The notes beneath the pieces were generated by a model, which ran no database searches, had not been told where the DNA came from, and was given only the letters and a program-made list of their open reading frames with translations. The position numbers and the translations under genes are program-made. A DNA stretch of 12,015 bases from CAYSZX01 sp964548875 (GTDB lineage Bacteria > Patescibacteriota > Minisyncoccia > Minisyncoccales > JANBVM01): the NCBI GenBank assembly GCA_964548875.1, contig CAZJSP010000015.1, positions 1-12,015 of the forward strand. The letters are read 5' to 3'. Positions within the stretch are counted from its first letter, which is position 1. Each line of letters opens with the position of its first letter. Below, one piece after another: positions 6,769-12,015 of this stretch.

Positions 6769-8415
6769 TTATTCTTTATTCTTTTTTTTAAGAGCTTGCC
6801 CTAAAGCTTTTTTCAATTCATCAATATCGACTACTTTCTTCTTATGTTTTTTCTTTTTAGTTGGCTCTTCTTCTTTAATTTCTTTTAAGCTAATTGATTT
6901 CTTAGTTTCTTTAACTTTCTCCTTAACATTTGGTTTTGGCTTTTGAGCTGACTTTTTCTGCCTTCTTTCTTGCACTTTTTTAAAACATTCTGGACAATAA
7001 ACAGGCCTAACCCCATCTGGCCGGAAATTAACCTGAGTATCCTTGCCGCAAGCTGAGCAAGTCACATTGTATTTCACCTCTTTTGATTTTTTCTGATCTT
7101 CTTTATCGTCTAATCCGCTCCATCTCCTAATTTTATCTTCGATAGACTGTTTAGGAGAAGCATATCTTTCTCGACAACCCCTTATAATCTTATTACGAGA
7201 AGACTTCCCTTCTGGTTCAGAAGGAGGAAATGTTTGAGCTGAAAAAGGTCGTCCCGCTATTCCATCAACCATCAATCTTAAATAAATCTGATATTTTCCT
7301 AAATCAACCAAATCCTTAGCATATAATTCAGGAGCGAATTCCTTTTCTAAATATTCAGCGTCTTCCGCTCCCACTCTAAAAACAATTAAGGTTCCAACAT
7401 TACCAAAAACAGCATCTCTTACCTTGTAGCTCTTCCCTCCCGTCTGAGTCATCTCTGTCAATTGAGCTAAATATTGGTTGGCTAAGGTTAAACATAGCCT
7501 ATACTTTCTAGCTTCTGATAAAATACTAGCAAAAGATTCAGTCGCAAAATTTTGAAACTCATCAACATATAGAAAAAAGTCTCTCCTTTCTTCCTCAAGA
7601 ACATCTACTCTGGTCATGGCTGCCAATTGCAATTTGGTAACTAAAAGAGCTCCTAATAGTTTTGAATTTTCTTCTCCAATTCTACCTTTTGATAGATTAG
7701 CAATTAATATTTTCCCATCATTAATAATCTCTTGCATATCAATTTTAGATTTAACCTGTCCAACAATATTTCTAATTAAAGGATTAGCAATTAATTGACC
7801 TATCTTGTTCTGAATAGCCGCTGTCGCTTCTGTTTTATAGCGTTTAGGATACTTCTTAAACTCTTTTAACCAAAAAGCCTTAACAATGGTGTCTTGAGTA
7901 TTATTTACTATTTTTTTACGATATTCCTCATCAGACAACATTCTATTGATTCCCAATAAGGTAGTATTAGGATACTCTAAAAGAGCCAAAACGGCATTTT
8001 CTAAAATATACTCCATTCTTGAAGACCAAACATCAGGCCAAATCTTTTTGAAAACATCCATTAATCCAGAAGAAATTAAATGACGATGTTTATCTCCTAC
8101 ATTTTCCATAACGTTAAAAGCAATAGGATAATCAATATCAGCTGGATTAAAGTAAACAACATCGTTAATACGACTAGAAGGAATTAAATCTAATAGTTCC
8201 TCAGCCAAATCCCCATGAGGATCAATTATTCCTGTTCCTCTTCCACTTTTAATGTCTTGAATAATCATATTCTGTTGCATAGCAGTCTTCCCCATCCCTG
8301 TTTTTCCAACAACATAAATATGACGACGTCTATCGTCGGTTTTAATTCCCACCTTTAATTTTTTTCTTCTAAATGTGGTCTCAGCAAAATAAATTATGTC
8401 TTTTTTTTCTTCCAT
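6769..8415 (-). CDS. VirD4/TraG-like (HerA-FtsK) ATPase with C-terminal zinc ribbon
   Basis: This is a hexameric P-loop ATPase of the kind that couples ATP hydrolysis to moving DNA or protein through a membrane complex. Visible in order are Walker A GKTGMGKT at 37-44, the family motif GIIDPHGDLAEELL at 62-75, YFNPADIDYPIAFNVM at 88-103, Walker B FLYVDEFQNF at 281-290 with Asp285 and Glu286, and the glutamine motif LANQYLAQL at 311-319. This order matches TraG/TraD-type coupling ATPases. It has no N-terminal membrane helices; the preceding gene supplies them. Near the C-terminus CSAC (453-456) and CPEC (474-477) are separated by exactly 17 residues, fitting the CxxC-x17-CxxC zinc-ribbon family. 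A Lys-rich low-complexity tail follows. The gene starts 5 nt after the membrane-protein stop. The substrate is unknown, and no relaxase or other secretion gene is in the window. Confidence 0.85.
   Translation of the reverse strand: MEEKKDIIYFAETTFRRKKLKVGIKTDDRRRHIYVVGKTGMGKTAMQQNMIIQDIKSGRGTGIIDPHGDLAEELLDLIPSSRINDVVYFNPADIDYPIAFNVMENVGDKHRHLISSGLMDVFKKIWPDVWSSRMEYILENAVLALLEYPNTTLLGINRMLSDEEYRKKIVNNTQDTIVKAFWLKEFKKYPKRYKTEATAAIQNKIGQLIANPLIRNIVGQVKSKIDMQEIINDGKILIANLSKGRIGEENSKLLGALLVTKLQLAAMTRVDVLEEERRDFFLYVDEFQNFATESFASILSEARKYRLCLTLANQYLAQLTEMTQTGGKSYKVRDAVFGNVGTLIVFRVGAEDAEYLEKEFAPELYAKDLVDLGKYQIYLRLMVDGIAGRPFSAQTFPPSEPEGKSSRNKIIRGCRERYASPKQSIEDKIRRWSGLDDKEDQKKSKEVKYNVTCSACGKDTQVNFRPDGVRPVYCPECFKKVQERRQKKSAQKPKPNVKEKVKETKKSISLKEIKEEEPTKKKKHKKKVVDIDELKKALGQALKKKNKE
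6985..7059 (-). other. CxxC-x17-CxxC zinc-ribbon segment of the ATPase
   Basis: These codons encode CSAC, 17 residues, then CPEC (residues 453-477 of the ATPase). Four cysteines with this spacing predict one bound zinc ion. Such ribbons are frequent as small stand-alone or appended domains in CPR and Chloroflexi proteins, which is established family knowledge recalled from memory. It is followed by about 70 mostly Lys/Glu residues. Confidence 0.7.
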
Positions 8416-8420
8416 TTTTA

Positions 8421-9737
8421 TTAAGGTAATTGAGAAGGAGGTTTGGTTTTTGACTGAACCCTATAAGTTCCTGATACTGGAGAAGTTTTCCAGGAAGGGA
8501 AATGAAATAAAGAGGCTATTTCTTCTGTATTAAGAATAAACTTTCCACCTCCTCTTGGGAAAAAAGGAGCAACTCTAATAAGGTAATTCCTCAACATTTT
8601 TCTTTGTCTTAAATATTTTCTCCTGTCTCTTAAATAGTTTAAAGGCAAGAATAAAGAATAATGAATTTTTGTAATTGTATCTCCTAAAGGATAAAGGGCG
8701 TTCATGTTTTCAGTTACATAACTACTGAAGAAAATAAAAGGCAATCTTAAATTAGCCTTATTAAAATATCCTTTCTTACCCAGAAAGATAAACCTAATGA
8801 AAGTTTCAAAGCCTTGCTTGCTTGCCTTGTTTTCTATTGCAGCAACCACCTCTCTTTCTCCCGGAGTCATTTTCATTTCTGGAGGTAAAAGAGGAGCTTC
8901 CGGCTTAGGCTCTTTTTTACCAAGCCCCTTTATTAATATTTCAAAAGCTTCTATTAAAATAGGCTTTTCTCTTCTGCTAACTTCTTCCGGTCTTTTAGCT
9001 AATTTATCTCTAATGTTCAATGATTCTTGAATCCAATGAGAACCTGAATGAGAAGAGGCAGGCTTAATAACCATTTGAATCCAAAGTTGCTCCTTAGGTC
9101 CCACTTTTGCCAAGGCCTCTAAAAGACCAGCTACTGGATCTATTTTTTGCTCTTCTTTTGATTCTCTTTCTGTTTCAAAAGTCTTGTAAGTCTTAATTGG
9201 ATATGCATTGGGCTTGATTGTTTTATAGTCCGCTCCCCATAAATCCCAATCTTGATTAGGAATATTCAAAGGTATTTTTTGGGTATAATCTTCTGCTTCA
9301 ACAATTTCAATGTCTGGAAATTGAGCATAAAATGCTGACTCAACAGCATCTCTATAAGGCTTATTAAATCTCATGTAAAAATGAATTTCTCCCTCAATTG
9401 ATACGATTTCTAAGGCAAGAGAGCTTTGAAGCTGTCCCTCAATATATATTTCCCAATAACTGCCTGGTGGCTGATAAATAGCAGCATGTAAATTAGCCAT
9501 TACTGTTTCCATGGCCCTAATAGGCTTCTCAGTTTCCTGAGGAATTTTTAATTCAAGAAACACTTTTTCCTGCTGAGACAACCAGATTTCATTTCTCCAC
9601 CAAAGCCAACGATCAATAAAAAATCCCCAAATAATAAAAGGAAAAAAGAACCACCACCAATTTCTTAATATTTGGAAGGCAGGAATTAATAGAAAGTAAT
9701 TAATTGATTGTAAAATAGTAAAAATTTGATCGTACAT
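8421..9737 (-). CDS. Membrane-anchored partner of the ATPase, unknown family
   Basis: This 438-residue protein has an aromatic-rich hydrophobic N-terminus. Residues about 10-24 (QSINYFLLIPAFQIL) and 27-48 (WWWFFFPFIIWGFFIDRWLW, continuing WR) look like one or two membrane helices. The rest is soluble, beginning FLELKIPQETEKPIRAMETV (60-79). It then has an alpha-beta block with EIHFYMRFNKPYRDAVESAF and AQFPDIEIVEAEDY (117-151). The pattern recalls the N-terminal region that precedes the P-loop domain in fused transfer ATPases of CPR bacteria, so I infer that this gene and the following ATPase gene form one machine split over two polypeptides. It heads the five-gene operon, 5 nt before the ATPase, with a TATAAT box 31 nt upstream of its ATG. 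I know no catalytic motif in it and cannot name the family. Confidence 0.75.
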   Translation of the reverse strand: MYDQIFTILQSINYFLLIPAFQILRNWWWFFFPFIIWGFFIDRWLWWRNEIWLSQQEKVFLELKIPQETEKPIRAMETVMANLHAAIYQPPGSYWEIYIEGQLQSSLALEIVSIEGEIHFYMRFNKPYRDAVESAFYAQFPDIEIVEAEDYTQKIPLNIPNQDWDLWGADYKTIKPNAYPIKTYKTFETERESKEEQKIDPVAGLLEALAKVGPKEQLWIQMVIKPASSHSGSHWIQESLNIRDKLAKRPEEVSRREKPILIEAFEILIKGLGKKEPKPEAPLLPPEMKMTPGEREVVAAIENKASKQGFETFIRFIFLGKKGYFNKANLRLPFIFFSSYVTENMNALYPLGDTITKIHYSLFLPLNYLRDRRKYLRQRKMLRNYLIRVAPFFPRGGGKFILNTEEIASLFHFPSWKTSPVSGTYRVQSKTKPPSQLP

Positions 9738-9767
9738 TGTAAATCAGTGAAATATTTTCATTACCCC

Positions 9768-9773
9768 ATTATA
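9768..9773 (-). promoter_or_regulatory. TATAAT -10 box for the five-gene operon
   Basis: The minus strand reads GTATAATGGGG with a perfect TATAAT at 9773-9768. The start would fall near 9761, giving a leader of about 24 nt before the ATG at 9737. At 17-nt spacing the -35 position holds only a T-rich run that overlaps the terminator of the upstream gene, so no good -35 is present. Confidence 0.5.
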
Positions 9774-9787
9774 CATAATCTAACTCT

Positions 9788-9815
9788 AAAAAAAAGACTT
9801 TAAAAAAGTCTTTTT
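9788..9815 (-). terminator. Intrinsic terminator of the sigma4-winged-helix gene
   Basis: AAAAAGACTTT (9791-9801) and AAAGTCTTTTT (9805-9815) form a perfect 11-bp stem with a 3-nt loop. On the minus strand the stem ends in an eight-T run (9795-9788). It lies 24 nt after the stop codon of the 9840-10808 gene and marks the boundary between that gene and the next operon. Confidence 0.8.
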
Positions 9816-9839
9816 ATAATTTAAGAAATAATAATTGGA

Positions 9840-10808
9840 TTAGGCACTTTTAATATCGTATTCTCCTCCTGACTTTTTAATAAACTTTTCTTTGTCTCCT
9901 AAATTTAAGAGAACTGTATTCTTTTTTACTTTTCTTTTTTCCAAAACCTTCTCAAGAATTTCTTCTCTACTCAAAGGTCCTTCTTCTTCTAAAGTCCTTG
10001 CAATAACATCTTTAACCTTGCCTGGGTGGTAGCCCCACTCAGATAGAGCATAAGTTCCTCTTCCAACCAAAATAAACTGGTCATTTTTAATAAGCTCATT
10101 ATGAACAGTCTGGACATTACTCCCCTCAATTAATCCGGCCACTTCTGTAAAATGAAGAGGTTTACCTTGTCCTTTTAAAGCTAAATAGGCCTTATCCTGA
10201 ACTCCTTTAGGGTTGATTTCGGGCCATTCTGATAGACCGTACAAACCTTTCTCATTCTTTTGAATTCTTTTTGAAATTTCAATGGCTGATTTTAAATTTT
10301 CTTCTTCTGGAACTATTTCTTTAAGTTCTTCAAAAGAAGTTAATTCTTCTTTCTCTTTTAATCTCTTAATAATTATTTGAATAGATTCTTTAGTCTTCTT
10401 AATGTTTTCTACGTTAATCGTCCATAATGCATAAAAATTGTCATTCTCTTTTTTTCTTTTAATTTTTTCAGCTAAAGATAAAAGAAAATAAACTTCATTT
10501 TGATTTTTATCACTTAAATTTTTTAAAAGAATTTCTTCTTTTCTAAATCCTCCAAAGCGCTCTAAATAATTATAAAAAAAGAGAAAGAGATCTTTACGAT
10601 TTTTAGCATTTTCTTTAACCTTGTTAATTGCCTCACCTTCTATTTGACGAACCCTCTCTCTACAAATATCAAAATCATTTCCAATTGATTCTAGGGTTTC
10701 TTTTTCTTTTTGACCTAAAGCAAAACGACGAGAAACAATAGCCCTCTGTCTTTTATTTAATCCTGAAAGAAAATCCTTACAAATTTTATTATATTTAAAA
10801 TTGTTCAT
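9840..10808 (-). CDS. Sigma-70 region-4-like HTH protein with C-terminal winged-helix repeats
   Basis: This is a DNA-binding regulator of unknown target. Residues about 11-65 match sigma-70 region 4: LNKRQRAIVSRRFAL, then TLESIGNDFDICRERVRQIE, then EAINKV. The RERVRQIE recognition helix is nearly canonical. There is no region 2 or 3, so it cannot melt a promoter like a full sigma factor. The remaining 250 residues look like four winged-helix units of about 60 residues, each ending in a similar beta wing: NDNFYALWTI (123-132), EKGLYGLSEW (186-195), GRGTYALSEW (249-258) and SGGEYDI (313-319). The third unit (PLHFTEVAGLIEG to YALSEW) resembles the HARE-HTH fold of RNA polymerase delta/RpoE and ASXL proteins. 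A consensus -35 lies in front, and a terminator 24 nt downstream suggests a single-gene unit. The middle-domain assignment is inference. Confidence 0.8.
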   Translation of the reverse strand: MNNFKYNKICKDFLSGLNKRQRAIVSRRFALGQKEKETLESIGNDFDICRERVRQIEGEAINKVKENAKNRKDLFLFFYNYLERFGGFRKEEILLKNLSDKNQNEVYFLLSLAEKIKRKKENDNFYALWTINVENIKKTKESIQIIIKRLKEKEELTSFEELKEIVPEEENLKSAIEISKRIQKNEKGLYGLSEWPEINPKGVQDKAYLALKGQGKPLHFTEVAGLIEGSNVQTVHNELIKNDQFILVGRGTYALSEWGYHPGKVKDVIARTLEEEGPLSREEILEKVLEKRKVKKNTVLLNLGDKEKFIKKSGGEYDIKSA

Positions 10809-10814
10809 AGAATT

Positions 10815-10843
10815 AATTTAACTCTTTTTTTGTAATTTGTCAA
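10815..10843 (-). promoter_or_regulatory. Promoter for the sigma4-winged-helix gene, predicted leaderless
   Basis: On the minus strand a perfect TTGACA (10843-10838) is followed after 17 nt by TAAATT (10820-10815, 4 of 6). The expected start, 6-7 nt further on, coincides with the A or the bases just before the ATG at 10808, which predicts a leaderless mRNA. The promoter fills the 46-nt gap after the stop of the DUF1614-type gene. Confidence 0.65.
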
Positions 10844-10854
10844 AAATGTAAAAG

Positions 10855-11511
10855 CTATCCAGCTAAGAGAGCAGAAACTACTCCTGTTAAAAAAATACCA
10901 TCAAAAACACCAGCTCCGCCAATTGAAAGAAGCCCTCCCATTTTTCTAGCCTTTTTTAAATTTAAGAGGTCTGCCCCAATTAAAGTTCCTAAAATTCCTG
11001 AAACAAAAGCACAAGGAGCCATAAAATCAGGCATTAAAAAAAAGGAAAATAAGGCTGAAAACAAAGGGGGAATTAAAATGGGTAGAGTAATTCCCTTCCC
11101 CGGAACAATCCTAGAATAACGCTTTGAAATAATTACCATTAATAAAATAGAAACAAAAACCCTAGTTAAGCTAAAACCTTTAATATATATCTGAAAAAGA
11201 AAATAGAAAGAAATTAAAACTGGAATTATTGCTCCCCCTAAATTGATAGCTAAGTAATGAGCCTCCATAACAGGTCTTCCAAAAAAACCAAAAAAAGATT
11301 GTTTTTTCATAATAAATTTCTTCTTGGTAATTGGAATATTAATCGAAGACCCTATTAAAATAGCAAATAAAAGAAAAAAAGTTGCTTCCGGAGAAATCCC
11401 TAACTTCTCAAAACCAACTGTAATAATATTTAAATATCCTAAAACAAATAGGAAAGGTAAAGAAAATAATAACAAGAAAAAAGTTAATATGGCAATAGGA
11501 AAGAAAAACAT
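10855..11511 (-). CDS. DUF1614-type integral membrane protein
   Basis: This 218-residue, very hydrophobic protein has about six or seven membrane segments, around residues 3-31, 42-60, 85-110, 115-129, 141-160, 164-184 and 192-217. It carries the conserved blocks I associate with the DUF1614 family: GSSINIPI at 54-61, LAINLGGAIIPVLIS at 87-101, LPILIPPLFSALFS at 143-156, GTLIGADLLNL at 175-185, and SIGGAGVFDGIFLTG at 196-210. The Gly-rich blocks with buried Asp suggest a transporter-like core, but no substrate or reaction is known. It starts 3 nt after the secA stop, so it is probably co-transcribed with secA. No Shine-Dalgarno sequence is seen. The family call rests on recalled motifs. Confidence 0.8.
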   Translation of the reverse strand: MFFFPIAILTFFLLLFSLPFLFVLGYLNIITVGFEKLGISPEATFFLLFAILIGSSINIPITKKKFIMKKQSFFGFFGRPVMEAHYLAINLGGAIIPVLISFYFLFQIYIKGFSLTRVFVSILLMVIISKRYSRIVPGKGITLPILIPPLFSALFSFFLMPDFMAPCAFVSGILGTLIGADLLNLKKARKMGGLLSIGGAGVFDGIFLTGVVSALLAG

Positions 11512-11514
11512 GTT

Positions 11515-12015
11515 TTAATCATATTTAGGATAGCAACATTTTTTATATTTAATAGGCTTACCCGTCTTTGGGTCTTTTTTGCCGCAAGGACAAGGATCGT
11601 TTCTACCTACTTTTTGGGTGTTGTTTTTAGGATTGTAAACATTTTGTTTTCTCTCAACAGGCTTAAGTCTTACATTTAAAAGAGTTTTAACAATGCTAGA
11701 CTCCATATTCTTTAAAAGATCCTGAAAAGCCTTGTAGCCCTCTTTCTTGTATTCAATTAAAGGGTTTTGATTACCATAAGCTCTTAATCTAACAGAATCC
11801 CTTAAATATTCCATATTCTCTAAATGATTAAGCCAAAGCATATCCATAACTCTTAAAGCAACTGTTTTTTCTACCTGTTGAATTTTGTCTTTACCAAATT
11901 CTTTTTCTTGTTTTTCATATTCTTTTATTGGAATATTTTCTTTTTTAAAAATGTTCAGAATATAATCATGAAGAGTCCCTTCCTTTTCCTTTTTTAAAAT
12001 ATCTTTTCTTTTTTT
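11515..12015 (-). CDS. secA: SecA preprotein translocase ATPase, C-terminal part (5' end outside window)
   Basis: SecA is the cytoplasmic motor that pushes unfolded preproteins through SecYEG. The frame is open to the right edge, so the last 166 residues are visible. The helical scaffold/wing part reads ALRVMDMLWLNHLENMEYLRDS then VRLRAYGNQNPLIEYKKEGY, the standard SecA signature. A short linker follows, then the zinc-binding tail VGRNDPCPCG and KYKKCC. Between CPC and CC there are 15 residues where E. coli-type tails have 8, so the zinc loop is expanded (KKDPKTGKPI). Many SecA tails with this motif bind SecB or the ribosome. An internal ATG at 11847 is not the real start, because the SecA reading continues upstream of it. 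The DUF1614-type gene follows after 3 nt. Confidence 0.96.
   Translation of the reverse strand, partial: KKRKDILKKEKEGTLHDYILNIFKKENIPIKEYEKQEKEFGKDKIQQVEKTVALRVMDMLWLNHLENMEYLRDSVRLRAYGNQNPLIEYKKEGYKAFQDLLKNMESSIVKTLLNVRLKPVERKQNVYNPKNNTQKVGRNDPCPCGKKDPKTGKPIKYKKCCYPKYD

Noticed and set aside
7616..7798. Plus-strand ORF of 60 codons
   Set aside because: It is antisense to the conserved part of the ATPase and shows no coding signature of its own.
8432..8441. Strong Shine-Dalgarno-like AGAAGGAGGT on the plus strand
   Set aside because: No start codon follows at a usable distance, and the bases are the C-terminal codons of the minus-strand membrane-protein gene.
8797..9030. Plus-strand ORF of 77 codons
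   Set aside because: It is antisense to the membrane partner protein gene and has no independent support.
6769..9737. Integrated conjugative element or full type IV secretion locus
   Set aside because: No relaxase, VirB4, pilin, integrase, attachment repeat or composition shift is visible, and the genes share an operon with pgk, the RecJ-like gene and rnhA.
9840..10808. A complete alternative sigma factor
   Set aside because: Only region 4 is recognisable. There is no region 2 for promoter melting, and the rest looks like winged helices.
11324..11518. Plus-strand ORF of 64 codons
   Set aside because: It is antisense to the start of the DUF1614-type gene; the Lys-rich composition comes from poly-A-rich DNA.

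Overview
The window looks like a chromosomal segment of a Candidate Phyla Radiation (Patescibacteria, Parcubacteria/Microgenomates-like) bacterium. The DNA is AT-rich, genes are tightly packed and often overlap, and no visible start has a canonical Shine-Dalgarno sequence. Several proteins are trimmed or lineage-divergent versions of universal families. These include a RecJ-like DHH exonuclease without the C-terminal OB fold, a MurJ lacking arginines essential in E. coli, a compact RNase P RNA, and a SecA with an expanded zinc loop. TGA is used as a stop codon (DHH gene), so the TGA=Gly code of Gracilibacteria/SR1 is not in use. The lineage call is inference.

Layout, left to right. Positions 1-186 hold the possible start of a Lys-rich minus-strand gene (1-47) and a tiny plus-strand membrane-protein ORF (81-185) that converges on lepA. 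Next are lepA (elongation factor 4) and murJ (lipid II flippase), a two-gene minus-strand operon read from a promoter at about 3591-3619. That promoter is back to back with the consensus promoter of rnpB, the RNase P RNA (plus strand, about 3648-4004). An intrinsic terminator at 4005-4034 separates rnpB from the converging operon and can serve both.

The central minus-strand operon (9737 down to 4035) encodes, in transcription order, a membrane-anchored protein of unknown family, a VirD4/TraG-like hexameric ATPase ending in a CxxC-x17-CxxC zinc ribbon, phosphoglycerate kinase, the short RecJ-like DHH exonuclease, and RNase HI. Gaps are 5 and 7 nt, followed by overlaps of 11 and 4 nt. It starts at a TATAAT box just after the terminator (9791-9815) of the next gene.

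To the right is a monocistronic-looking regulator (9840-10808). It joins a sigma-70 region-4 helix-turn-helix to what look like four winged-helix repeats, and its promoter is placed so that the mRNA would be leaderless. The window ends with a DUF1614-type membrane protein 3 nt downstream of the C-terminal part of secA, which runs off the right edge.

Most of the window is housekeeping: translation quality control, cell-wall precursor export, tRNA processing, glycolysis, RNA-DNA hybrid removal and protein secretion. The least explained parts are the membrane protein/ATPase pair and the sigma4-winged-helix regulator. I see no CRISPR array, insertion sequence, tRNA, rRNA or phage module.
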